Shown here: piece by piece, positions 37,191 through 48,129 of the stretch
Layout: each line of letters begins with the position of its first letter
Numbering within the stretch: the first letter of the stretch is position 1
Assembly: GCA_963555705.1 (NCBI GenBank)
Contig: OY743176.1
Coordinates: 39,850,497-39,914,496, forward strand
Direction: 5' to 3'
Length of the DNA: 64,000 nt
Source: Ligustrum vulgare
Lineage: Eukaryota > Streptophyta > Magnoliopsida > Lamiales > Oleaceae
The notes under the pieces: generated by a model
The model's input: only the letters and a program-made list of their open reading frames with translations
The model's database searches: none
Told to the model about the DNA's origin: nothing
Program-made: the position numbers and the translations under genes

Positions 37191-39040
37191 AATTTATATA
37201 TTAACATATGAAATTAATACTTAATTAAAAATGAGAAATGAATGAAGACGATTAATTACAAATATACATTACACATAGTTTAATTTTTTTTCAATTTTTT
37301 TGCGGTTCGTATGTTTATCGTTCTAGAATTTTTTTTAAATATTCTAATTTGAATTGACTTAAAACTTAAAATTGAAAATAAGAATTACATTTAAATAGAA
37401 TTTGTAATAAGTAGAAAAAATAGATATATCTGTGATATATGCTCAGAATTTTATTAAAACGAAAAGGTAAAGAAAAAGAAACATAGATTGATGAACGTTT
37501 TTATTTTATCCTCTTTCATTTTCTATTTTTAAATAAAAATATTTATGCAATATTGACAATGTTTTTTTTTTTTTTTTATCTTTACGAATAAAAAAAAAAT
37601 CATTGATTTTCAAGAGGGGAAGACAGACCAAGAAATTTCGGGACCTGAAAATGCAACTATTTAAAAAATTGCATTCAATTGGATTATTTTAAATTTTAAT
37701 TTTGTCCAAAACAAATAATAAGTAGTGAATTAATACTACTAATTTTCATTTTAGAAAATGAGTTTAATAATAATGATTTTGTGGAGAATGTATATTTAAG
37801 CACCTGTTTGAGACTCATTATTTCAAATAACGTAGTTTATAACAGTAAATCTTGGTACAATGAGCTTTTGAAAAGTATTAATATTTTTAATTTCTATGTA
37901 AATTATTTTATTAATAGAATGTTAGTTGAAATGATTTTTAAAAAAATGAGGTTTTGAATAAAGTGTACTGAATAAGGACCAATATTTTTTTTTTTTTGGT
38001 TGCCAAAATAGTAATAGTTAGGAACTTAAATAACTTACTACTTAAAAAAAAATACTTCAATAACCATTTGCCTAACTCATTTTCATAACTATTCAATTTT
38101 AATGATTATTGATATAATTAATATTTTCAAAATATAATTTCTAGATTATCACAAATAATTTATCACTATCCGAATAGTATTATTAGAATTACTACTAACT
38201 ATTTTATTACAATATCTGGTATTTAAATTTATTAAACAAATATTTTATTTCATATTTACTTTAGTATTACAAATTAAATAATTGTGGTCATATATTTAAA
38301 TGAATGTAGCAAATTAAACAACATGAAATGTTAGTTTCGATTAAATTTTAATGAATGTATATCACAAATACATTTAATTTTATATACTAAGAAATCATCT
38401 ATGCATTTTGATTCTTAAAAGTGGCGCGATTGTTTAACCCACAATACAGAATACTTTATCACTTACCCATATGGAATTGATTTTTCAAGAATCAATTTTC
38501 CTGAACATTTATTCTCAATCACGCATTCTTTAAAAAAATTATTTTTTACAATTTTTCATACTACTTTTTAACTATACATTCTAAAATATCATTTTTTCAC
38601 AAAAACAATTCTAAAAAAATCAAAGTCAAATAGTCAACAACCGAGTAAAGTTGGAGATCACGAAATTATACGAAAAATCTTATACTCTATAATATTTAAA
38701 AAAAATTGAAATTAAGAATGATTAAAAAAATATTAATCATTTTATTGATTTTATTAACTAAAAAGAAATCAAAGCATTAATTATTCAATATTAGTTTTCA
38801 TTCAATAACGTTTTCTATAAATTATTTATAAGCAGCGCATTTTTTGACCACATAAAAATTTTAGAAAATATGATTTTTAATATTAAAAATAACAAATGAT
38901 TGGACCATTAATAATTAAAACACAATTTTTATAATGATGGCTACACATAGAATTTATAATATTAAGAACAACAAATAAAAAATAATAATAATTAAATGAT
39001 AAATTTAATACTGATAACTAAAAATATTGATTAAACTTGT
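37191..39040. other. AT-rich region without genes
   Basis: Very AT-rich, with poly-T (37562-37577) and poly-A runs. No ORF, repeat terminus or RNA gene is recognisable. It is presumed Helitron body and copia interior. Confidence 0.4.
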
Positions 39041-39046
39041 TGACGT

Positions 39047-39111
39047 CCCGTAAGTACCCCCGAGGCTGGGCACAGTTGACGGTGCCCGTAAGTACACCCG
39101 AGACTGGGCAC
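39047..39111. repeat. GC-rich 38-bp tandem pair
   Basis: CCCGTAAGTACCCCCGAG and CCCGTAAGTACACCCGAG start at 39047 and 39085. Each is followed by a GCTGGGCAC/ACTGGGCAC segment. A sharply GC-rich island in AT-rich surroundings. Confidence 0.8.
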
Positions 39112-39181
39112 CGTGAACAAAAGTCATCCAGCATTAGTGTTAATAATAAAATTAAAATTGGTTAAAAAAATATCAACCATG

Positions 39182-39182
<1 letters not shown>

Positions 39183-39216
<34 letters not shown>
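39183..39216. repeat. (TA)n microsatellite
   Basis: Continuous TATATA run. Confidence 0.95.
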
Positions 39217-39220
<4 letters not shown>

Positions 39221-39606
39221 AGGCAATAAATGCGTTCATATTTATCCAGATTTTGCATTCACATTTGACATACATCCACTTTGTATTCACACTAATCCAC
39301 TTTGCATTCACACTGTTTAATTTTATAGGAACTTACTATATATGGAAACGAAAAATGGGCGGGAAAATGGTTTAGGAAACTACCAAACTATAATATATAG
39401 TATGATGTGATACAGAATTGATTACTGGCAACAATTTCGGAAATAAAAGATTTAAAAATCTTGTAAACTTCAAAATTGATTCGAAAATGGTTTTGAATAT
39501 TTCAAAGAATTCACATGTAATCAAATTAATTTTGATACACACGACAGATGATTATGCTAAAAAACATATACCTTCTAATATTTTTTAGAGAATCGTGCTG
39601 ATAACG

Positions 39607-39781
39607 TATTATAAACTGGAAAGAAAATAGAGAATAAATAAAGAGATCAATAAATTTGTGTGTATTATTATGAATCAAAGCCCCCCATATATATAGGGAG
39701 AATAAGAATAAACAACGTAATAATACCTAGGATTATAGGGGTACAACTGTCATTCACTGATATAATATAATATTTACAATA
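39607..39781 (-). repeat. 5' LTR of the copia-type element
   Basis: Direct repeat of 24826-24998 (plus-strand ends TATTATAAACTGG and TATTTACAATA). Both termini carry a transition from TG/CA. It is preceded on the plus strand by TCGTGCTGATAACG, a phrase that often adjoins this LTR group. Confidence 0.8.
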
Positions 39782-39786
39782 ATATA

Positions 39787-40480
39787 TATAATTTTTTTTC
39801 TCAAATTCGTTTCACCACACATTTTATTAGAGCCATAACATTTTATAAGTTTTTCAATTGCACATTTCATTAATTATTATTAAAATTTACTAAAAAATTA
39901 TTTTGTAGTCCAATAAAAGTGTCCAATTGAGTAAATCGGAAATATAGAAACGAGAAAAAAATTTAGTTGAAATAAGAAAATCTTGAATTTTCCAGTTTTC
40001 ATTTATTTACATTTATTTAAATTTCATAATAGTTAAAATTGAAATATTTTTCTCTCTTTCCATTCTGAAAAAAGATAGTAATATTTATTTTAGGGAATAA
40101 TTATTTTCATCTAGGATTTGATTATATCTATAGATCTCTAAATTTATCCTTATTAAAATTTTAAAAATCTAAAAAGTATTTTATTTATCCATATTATCTT
40201 CTAATATCGTTCTTATTGAATTCATTCATTTAAACATTAAGCATCATCATTTAAACATTAAGCATCATCACGACAATTATATATCTATCGAACTGTAAAT
40301 CTATTCTTACTAAATTTTTAAAAATCAGGTTTTAATAAATTTTGATAGGAGTTGATAAATGGGTGGTTGAAAATTATGAATCTTATGAAATGTGTTGTTA
40401 AAATTACTTGTTAATCAATTAAATAAAAAATAATATTTTTTCCATCAAAGTTTAAAGTTTAATGTACAAACATTAAATGT
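39787..40480. other. Unassigned AT-rich 700 bp
   Basis: No ORF. A short direct duplication (TTTAAACATTAAGCATCATCA, around 40227-40270) is the only structure seen. Confidence 0.5.
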
Positions 40481-40739
40481 AAGTTCCCTCCTTCAGGTGT
40501 TTGGGATTTCGTCCTAGTGGATCTAGGGTTCTTCACTTTCCAATGTAATTTCCATTTCTAGGGCACTTTCCTTTCTTGGCTTTGTTGGTGTAGGCACTAA
40601 TCGAAACCAGCGCAGCTCCTTACTAACCGATTTTTGGAAACTTTGTTCTCAATCATCGTAGTTGTTGAATTTTGTATTTCCCTCTGTGATTTTCTTGCCA
40701 TACCCAGATACTACCCTGCAGAGCCCTCTTCTCCATTCC

Positions 40740-41944
40740 ATGGCTGAGGGATTCGATATTTCTTCACTTCATCACAGGCTGAAGCTGGATGATGATGATG
40801 GACCTCCCATCATCACTGGGGAACCTTTAAATTCGGAGGGACTTGACAACATGGAGCGCACACTCTTTGGGAAGATATGGAATCAAAAACCCACCAATAG
40901 AGAGGGACTCGACGATGTGATTAGAACCATATGGAGAGCTTCTAGGCCTGTTAGGGTGGAGAAAACAGAAATTGAAAATGTGTTTATCTTTGGATTTAGG
41001 TCTAGAGACGATCGCCAGAGGGTTCTTCAAGGGGGACCATGGTGCTTCAACAAACATCTAATAACTCTAGCTACCACTGTTGGAATGGGTGATATACAAA
41101 GTGTCAACCTAGCTTTATGCCTTTTCTGGGTTTAGTTACTAGAAGTTCCTATCACTTTGAGGACAATGGCGTATGCTAAAGCTTGGGGATCAACCCTGGG
41201 AAAGCTGGAATCGGTTGATCTCGACTGCCTATCCATGAGAGTGAAGGTTTGGATTGACGTCTCGAAACCACTACGAAGGGGCATTCGAGTGTTTCTAGAG
41301 GAAATTGGTACTGAGCTCAATTTCCCTATTTGATATGAAGATTATGGAATTTTTGTCATGGGTGCGGAATCAATGGGCATCGTATCATTGAATGCAAGGA
41401 TAGAGATAAGATATGTAGAAATACCAGCTGAAGAGAAGAAATTTGGTGATTGGTTGAGAGCTCGTTTAATGGAGGAAATGGACGAAGCAATTCTTGGAGA
41501 GGGATCAAACAGAAATCAGAAAACAAAACTAATACAGGGAGCAAATCTCCAACTAGATCGCTACCACAACAACATTCGGATTTACTTGACACAACGGCTT
41601 CCTCACTTGCTAAAAACCTACCTGTAACTCGTATGATGGAGGAGGAGGTTAGCCAACCACATCCACTTTTTACAAACCCCACTCAGGAGACAGATAAGAG
41701 GTTCAATAGAGAGGAAGAAGGGGTTAACGACATTCATGAATTTAGCAGTCTCATTAACAATACGGGAAACAACGGAAGTGCTACTCAGTGGGGGCCAATG
41801 GAAGAGAAGAGCAAGGGGAAAAGAAGTGGGCAAAGCACTGGAAGCTACTATCCAGCACTGCAATTAAATTCAGTCAAGGCTACAAATACTACATCTGTCC
41901 CGGAGACGAGGCAGGCCTTCACCCAACTCAAACGGAACTTATAG
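40740..41944 (+). pseudogene. LINE ORF1 (DUF4283-type, CCHC zinc knuckle), broken
   Basis: ORF1 of plant L1 LINEs is an RNA-binding protein of the ribonucleoprotein particle. It starts MAEGFDISSLHHRLKLDDDD. The middle has the DUF4283 pattern (FGFRSRDDRQRVLQGGPWCF), normally followed by WVQ. Here WV is followed by TAG (41133-41135). The frame continues past a second stop, TGA at 41331-41333. A perfect CCHC knuckle (C-X2-C-X4-H-X4-C, 41354-41395) is then read in a different frame, and KKFGDWLRARL returns to the first frame. The tail to 41944 is Ser/Asn/Thr-rich. Two stops and a frameshift pair make it dead. Confidence 0.8.
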
Positions 41945-42045
41945 GAGGAAGAATTGGCCTCGATTCCCTCTAAGAGGCCTAAAATGTATGAGGGTGTTGA
42001 AGAACTGAAACTGGTGAGCCCTGAACCCCAGGGCCGTTCGACGCC

Positions 42046-42753
42046 ATGACATGTCTCAGTTGGAACGTGCAAGGGATGGGGAACCCTGTCACGTACGCTG
42101 CCTTGCGAAACTCCATTCACACCTACTCCCCCAGCCTTGTCTTTCTTTTGAAAACAAGGTTGTTTGGTTCTGAGGCTCTGAACTTGAAACATAAGCTGGG
42201 ATTAGATAATGGTTTCATAGTTGATAGCAAAGGAAGGAGTGGAGGACTTATTTTACTGTGGAGTAGCGGCATCAAGGTTTCACTCCAGTCTTTTTCTCAG
42301 GGTCATATCAATGTGATTATCAACCCATCTGAGGGTGGAATATGGCGGTTTACTGGATTTTATGGAAATCCAAGAAAGGATAGAAGACAATTCTCTTGGG
42401 AACTTCTCTGAAAGCTCCGTAGCCATAGCTTTCTACCATTAATATGCGGAGGAGATTTTAACGAAATTTTATACCCTCATGAAAAAGACGGGGGAGGGGA
42501 CAAACCACTCAGACAAATGGAGGCATTCCGTGAAGCCATTCAAGACTGTCTTTTGTTTAACATCTATTCCCAGAGTCCAAAATTCACATGGACTAATAAG
42601 AGACACGGGGTTAACTTCGTGCAAGAGAAATTAGACAAATACTTTAAGGATGAGAACGGGGCTAGAATCTTCCCCTGTGCCTCAGTGCAACATCTGGATT
42701 TTACGGGGTCTGATCATCGCCCTATTCTCTTGAGGCTCTTGCTAAAGTTTTGA
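42046..42753 (+). pseudogene. LINE ORF2, apurinic endonuclease domain only
   Basis: The EEP/APE endonuclease nicks target DNA for target-primed reverse transcription. Visible landmarks in order: SWNVQGMGNP (residues 5-14), the second acidic motif as FLLKTRL, GFYGNP near residue 105, CGGDFNEIL, LDKYF, and GSDHRPILL near the end. The normally acidic catalytic residue in the second motif (usually ET) is Lys at codon 42151-42153. A TGA stop lies at 42409-42411 within one frame that otherwise runs 42046-42753. The reverse transcriptase that should follow is absent. Confidence 0.85.
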
Positions 42754-43963
42754 GAAATGAATGATAGCTAGAGGTTATATCTTAAACTTGTAAATTGATA
42801 TGCCCTATGTTAGAATCAATCCTTATGATTTTAAGTGCTCAAATATGTATACTTATGCATGAAAAATATGCTGGGATTGATTTGGGTTATGATTATTATA
42901 AGGATCTTAGAAATGGATTTTGAAGATTTTAAGTTATGATACTTATGATGAAAACTTGCTATAGGTTTAAAATATATTTTATCTAGTGTCAGGCTACTGA
43001 TAGTCGCCCACAACATTTCATCTAGTGTATTGCCAGGCTATTGATAGCCTCCTGCAACATGTCATCTAGTGTATTTTCAGGCTATTGATAGCCGCCTACA
43101 ACATGTCATCTAGTGTATTACCAGGCTATTGATAGCCTCCTACAGCATGTCATCTAGTGTATTGTCAGGTTATTGATAGCTGCTTGCAGCATGTTAACTA
43201 GTGAAGTGTCAGGCCTTAGATAGCCTCCTGCAGTTTATCAATTTTATTTTGAATATGACATTAGAAAGGGTATTTTAGCAATTTAAGAAATTCAGATTCT
43301 TGAATAATGTTCTTTGAGCATTAATGTACCTTCAGATTCTAAAGTTATGATTGTCAAACATATTTTTATGTTAACTCAGATTCCAAAAGACAAGTTGTAA
43401 GTAGCAGAGGTTGTTTTCAGATTTATGGAATAGGTTATAAACTTCCTAGTTCAATTATGTGTTTATGTGAATGAATTAAATCATATGGGAACTTATTTCG
43501 CATACTTAGTTGCTACAACTTCTATTATGCTAATTTTAAGGAACTATACCTGCATGTATTATATTAAGCAAGATTTATTGCTTTTATGTGGAGAAAGTGA
43601 TGTACTTAGAAGTTTTATTTTCATGTACATCAAACATTGAGAATATTATAAAACTCTTACATGCAGCTCCTCTTATACATCTTGAATGTATTGCATTCAG
43701 TTATGATGCATCATTTATACTCCAAGCATGCACTTAAGTATAAGAAGAATGCTTAACAAAGTGCACCTTCTTTTCTCGAAGTCCATTATTAGAAACTTCA
43801 CAATTAAGCGCGCTTGGCTATGATGGGTGACCTCCTAGGAAGTTTTCTTGGGGAGAATACGAGTGAGGACAAAGCATGAAAAGATCCATGTTGGTACAGT
43901 GGGGACAGTACATCGTCATCTAACGGACAGGACAGCCCGTTAAGTGGGACTCGGGTCGTTACA
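42754..43963. mobile_element. Probable LTR fragment with internal minisatellite
   Basis: The right end GACTCGGGTCGTTACA (43963) matches the style of plant gypsy LTR ends and resembles the family-A and inner-LTR ends. A matching TG start and TSD were not found at the LINE junction, so the left end may be truncated. Apart from the 44-bp array there is no ORF. Confidence 0.45.
42980..43245. repeat. 44-bp tandem repeat
   Basis: About five to six units of the form ATCTAGTGTATTGCCAGGCT followed by ATTGATAGCCTCCTGCAACATG-like sequence. The CTAGTG landmark is at 43022 and 43066, and later units are degenerate. Confidence 0.85.
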
Positions 43964-43969
43964 GAAAAT

Positions 43970-44400
43970 CTAAAAAGTAAATCTTATCCTATAAAGGCCT
44001 TCACGCATCTTCCTTTCTATCAAATCTTCTTTACTAGCTTTTATTCTTTTTCACACACATTTCACCGAGAAACTTCGGGTCAAAAGTCCATTGTCTTCTT
44101 ATCAACGTCTTCTTTATTTATTTGTTTTCTTGTGTCGGCAGCATCTTTTGATCAAATTAATTTAAGTATTTAAATTATGCTCTGCTATTGAAGAAAATAA
44201 CATCACACTGTCTGAATTTTTGTACACTTGTTCATGTTCGTAAAATTGTAGAAACAGTTTCTAAACACTATAAAACTAAGATTTTAGATTTTAAAAATAT
44301 TAAAGAAAGTTTAGATTTTATTAAAGATCAAAATTCTACTATTTAAAAAAAAAAAATAACAAAGTTAGAAAAAATACCTATAAGGGTGGATTTTTTAGAA
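43970..44400 (+). pseudogene. Possible pararetrovirus leader and first ORF scrap
   Basis: A TATA-like CCTATAAAGGCC (43989) precedes a leader. Short frames rich in Lys/Ile follow (44235-44345, for example ETVSKHYKTKILDFKNIKES). They are interrupted by a stop at an A run. Composition and layout recall Caulimoviridae, and a better scrap follows at 45895, but there is no diagnostic motif here. Confidence 0.25.
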
Positions 44401-45890
44401 CTAAAAATAATTGGGCTAATTAGGCCCGTTAATACCTTTAATTAGTTAATTTTTAAAATAAGGTAAATCTAAACTATTTTATAAAATTAGGTATATATAT
44501 ACTAAACCCTAATCAATCCCTTCCCTTTTCTTTCTTATTTTATCTCACTACTCCAATTTTCCACAACGATGCAAAAGTCCCTCCAAATACATACGTTCCT
44601 TTGAAGCAATTCGATTCCTGCACTATCTATTCCACGAATTATTTAATGTAGTAGCATCCCCTGATGGAGTAGTTTTGAAGTCTGACCTTATTCCTACTCT
44701 TGCATCAGTGATTTTCTAGCTGTGCGACAAGTGAAGCGACTACAGGTGTGCACACATGGCAGCTGCGTGCAGGCACCTCTTCGATGTAGGGTGAGTCAGG
44801 TAAGTTGAAGCCTACTTGTTGATGCTAAGGGTTTCATAGGAGGCTGAATTGTTTGTCTTTTTTTACCCTAGGTTGTAGAAGGGGCAAATTAGGGTGGAGG
44901 ATTACACGTTGACTAGGAGTTAACTCCTCACACGGCGGGGAATCGCTGAGAGATGATGGTTGTGGTAGTTTCTAGTGTGGAGGAGGTGAGGTTGTAGTGG
45001 ATGTAATGCAAATGGTGGTTGTAGTGTTGGTGCCACCTCACTGTGAGACCGTGGTGGTTTTTTTTTGCTGGTAAGTTGGTGTTGATGGTGGTGGTGTTGG
45101 CAGTGGCTTTTTGGTAGTATGGTGGTGTACTGGTGGTTGGTGAGTTGATGCTAATGGTGGTGGTAGTGGTCAAGGTGGTGGAGGAACAGGTGGATCTAGG
45201 GTGCCACTAGTGTCCAGCAGTGTTGGGGAGTAGCTTCTTGAACAGCGTTTTGTTCTGATTGTGAAACGAAGAAAATTAAAATTTTAACTAATTACAATTG
45301 TAACTAATTACAAATTGAAATAAAGTTACGATTGTAATTTAAATTATATTTCCGACTGTGGTCTGATGACAACAGTTGTGGCGGTGGCTGATTACCATTA
45401 CACTAATATAATTACTTACAAATTACGAATTACACTAATATTTTACTAATTCATAAGTTACAATTGTAATTAATTACAAAATTGAAATAAAGTTACAATT
45501 GTATATCCGACGGTGGTTGTGACGGTGGCATATTACAAATTAGGTGGTGATCGGTGGTAATTAATTGAAATTGTAGTTAAAATTACAATTGTAACTAATT
45601 ACAAATTAAAATGAAGTTACAATTGTTGTGATTAATTACAGAACATGATTCTTATTTTTTAAAAATAAAATACCTTCTTTTAAAAATTATTTTGATACTT
45701 GTGTAATTAGTTACAAATTACCTGATTACAAAAAATTTGAAGCCTGAATGTGTGTAGTTGTGTGTAATTAACCCAAAATAATCTTAGATCTTAATAAACC
45801 CAAAGAAATATAATTAGAAATAAAAAAAAGATAATAATTAGAATAGAAGATTTGGTAAAAAGAATTAAAAAAAAATACTATTCTTAGTTA
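44400..45890. other. Unassigned insertion with GGT-rich and AATTAC-rich tracts
   Basis: 44925-45190 is a GGTGGTGG-rich tract (minus-strand Thr/Ser/Pro artefact ORF). 45280-45730 is filled with imperfectly palindromic TTACAATTGTAA-type phrases. No gene is supported. Confidence 0.5.
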
Positions 45891-45894
45891 ATGA

Positions 45895-46175
45895 CCGATA
45901 ATAGAAACTACATAGAAGCATTAGAATTTTGTAAGATTTTTCACCACGAACCAGAAGGACTTACAAAATTTAATTCTCAAAAAACTACATAAACAATATT
46001 AATTAAATAGAATAATTTCATTATTTCATTATTAATTTCATTACATAAGAAAATTGATACTTTAGATAAATCAAAAATCTCAGTTTCTTCATCAAATATA
46101 GAAAGTGATTTAAGATTAATAACAGGAAAATTAGGAAATTTAAATCTTGAGAAAACAAGAAAAGAAAAACAATAA
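45895..46175 (+). pseudogene. Possible endogenous pararetrovirus fragment
   Basis: The plus-strand frame after 45897 reads NYIEALEFCKIFHHEPEGLT and then a KFNSQKTT-like phrase, a stop, and later a Lys-rich tail ending near 46173. The arrangement recalls a conserved region between movement protein and coat protein in some Caulimoviridae. It is multiply stopped. A decayed retrotransposon ORF is an alternative. Confidence 0.35.
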
Positions 46176-46309
46176 TTCTAGAGAGACATTAAAAACTGAC
46201 ATTTTTATGGGACATTCCTATGTGTCATCCTAGTTAGGCAAAAAAATTAGCAAAATAAACATAGAAAAAAATCACCTCAAATTCAATTTTTCTCTTTCCT
46301 TAAACCGTT

Positions 46310-46900
46310 TTCTTTCGAGTTGATTTTATCAATGGTCACTAAACTTTCCATTTCGTTGCTACTTCCTCACTGATCTTCCAAGCGTTACTCAATGATCACT
46401 GGACTTTCAAAAGTGTTTCCCATCCATCTTTGATACGAAAACTTTTGCCATGTGTCTAACTGAATTCCTACATGGCGCTGAATTGGAAATAACAATTTCT
46501 ACCATTAATAAAATTCAGCCAAACACGCCCTTCCCAACTTTAAGACACGTTTTTCTCTCAAAAACTCTCCAATTGAAGGACAGATTCACGTGTTCTCTGA
46601 AAACCTCTCCAATTGAAAGTGAAATCCCTAAAATTCTCTCATTTGGAACCCTCTAATTGAAGATTAGATTCACGTTCTCCCTCAAAACCTCTCCAATTGG
46701 AAGGGAAATCCCTAAGATTCTCTCATTTAGAAAACTCGTTTCAAGCCTGAGAACTATCACCACTCACTATCATCTAATCCGTAAGCATCACCGATGTTGG
46801 GGAAACCGGATCTTCAATAGCAGCAAATTGATTTTGTGGTAAACTTTCCTATATTTTCCATACTTGAAGTCGAATGTGACGGTAGATCATGGATCACAAT
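46310..46900 (+). repeat. Dispersed repeat, copy 2 (partner at 15550)
   Basis: Direct-orientation relative of 15550-16190. The shared block runs from the TTACTCAATGATCAC phrase through the AAACACGCCCTTCCC phrase to GAAGTCGAATG. Inside it a ~95-bp unit (CTCTCCAATTGAAGG ... CTCTCATTTGGAA) is partly duplicated at 46555-46735. Confidence 0.55.
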
Positions 46901-48129
46901 TGAATTGGAATGGAATAATAGTTCATGGCGGCAATTTTTGGAGTTCACATTGCTTCAAAGGCAAAAATTAATGGAGAATTTGATTTCTATTTAATTCTTA
47001 GAATGGATCAATCTGCTGACAAGTCTAAGCTGAAGAAACAGTACAAGGAGATGGACTTAGTTAGGAGGTAATGGAATGAAATCTTGTACTCTTCCAATTT
47101 CCTTATGTCTGATACAATGTTGTATAGAGCATTTGGTTGTAATTCATTTGGTTTTAGCTGCAGGTTGTAATTCATTTGGTTTTACATTGTAGTAGGAAAA
47201 ATTAAATGGCTTCTATTTTATGTGTGTGAAGCTATAGAAGAATGAAATCGAATTTAATTATTAACGTGTTTTTGGATTTATTGAATGGAATGAAATTCAA
47301 TATGTTAGTGCATTTTGTGTATTACAATTGCTGGTCCACTGTTGATGAAGGTTGCTGGAAGCGATTTGTTTTGTGTTGGATGGTTTACATGTAAAAAACT
47401 CTGATTCATACCAAAGTTTGCACCAAAATGCACCAAATAATTGGGACCATAACTGATGCATCAACTTGCACCAGAAATGTAGCATTTAACTGGTACAATC
47501 TAGTGGATCAGCTTGCACCTAAAATGATGCATTCTGGTGCACCATCCATTTTCCATTATTAGTTTTGGTGCACCATCCATTTTCCATTATATATATATGC
47601 CATACAAAATTCTTCTTATAGTTCTGCAAATTCTTCTAATGCACCCAAAGTAGTGATGCAGTAGTGATTGATCTACAACTCCAATTTGTGCTCCTTTTAT
47701 TGCGTTGGGCTCTAAATCCAATTATCTTTCCAATGATATATTATGGGCTCTATGGAGCTATTTGTACTAAAAGTTGTGCATTGATTTCTTTACATACTCC
47801 GTACATGACTTTCTCGTTTTGGTTCAATCTCTTCCATATTCGAGTTTTTCCTAAAACAATCAAAATAAATAAACAATTAAGCAATATCAAACTCTAATAC
47901 TCACAGTTGTCTAAATTTGAGATCAAAATAAGTACAAAAAAGTACTTTATCACCTAATCAGGGTATTCATAGATAGAGGACTTTCGAATATTTAATCACA
48001 TCTCAACTCGTGATTCAAATTTCACACTCATCCTCCATACATCTCACCAATGCACTCTCAGACATCTATTCTAAACATTACCAAAATACATACCTACTGC
48101 AAATGCACCCCATCCACTATGTGTACACA
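46901..48129. other. Unassigned
   Basis: Imperfect short repeats based on TTGCACCAAAATGCACCA and GGTGCACCATCCATTTTCC (47410-47590). Small ORFs on both strands show no domain. Confidence 0.5.

Larger units (their letters stand above)
24826..39781 (-). mobile_element. Copia-type LTR element, minus strand, TSD ATATA, heavily nested
   Basis: Two directly repeated ~174-bp LTRs bound it (24826-24998 and 39607-39781). The bases outside them are ATATA at 24821-24825 and ATATA at 39782-39786. Read on the minus strand, the sequence just inside the left LTR is CATCCAAGGGAGAA then TGTTGTAAATATT, a typical copia polypurine tract and 3' LTR start. That puts the 3' LTR on the left. The two LTRs differ at roughly one base in six, so the insertion is old. 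Internal sequence (24999-27848, 31869-32500, 37200-39606) has no recognisable gag-pol. Insertions are a solo LTR, Helitrons and short elements. Confidence 0.65.
40480..42753 (+). mobile_element. LINE (L1-type non-LTR retrotransposon), 3' truncated
   Basis: A 5' leader (40480-40739), ORF1 (40740-41940) and the endonuclease part of ORF2 (42046-42753) in the usual order. Homology stops right after the endonuclease SDH motif, with no reverse transcriptase or poly-A tail. This is opposite to the 5' truncation normal for LINEs, so the 3' half was lost by deletion or replaced by the LTR-like sequence that follows. Confidence 0.85.

Noticed and set aside
41450..41944. 164-residue ORF as an independent gene
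   Set aside because: It overlaps the decayed C-terminal part of LINE ORF1 and ends just before ORF2. There is no separate domain.
44928..45173. Thr/Ser-rich minus-strand ORF
   Set aside because: An artefact of a GGT-rich tract.
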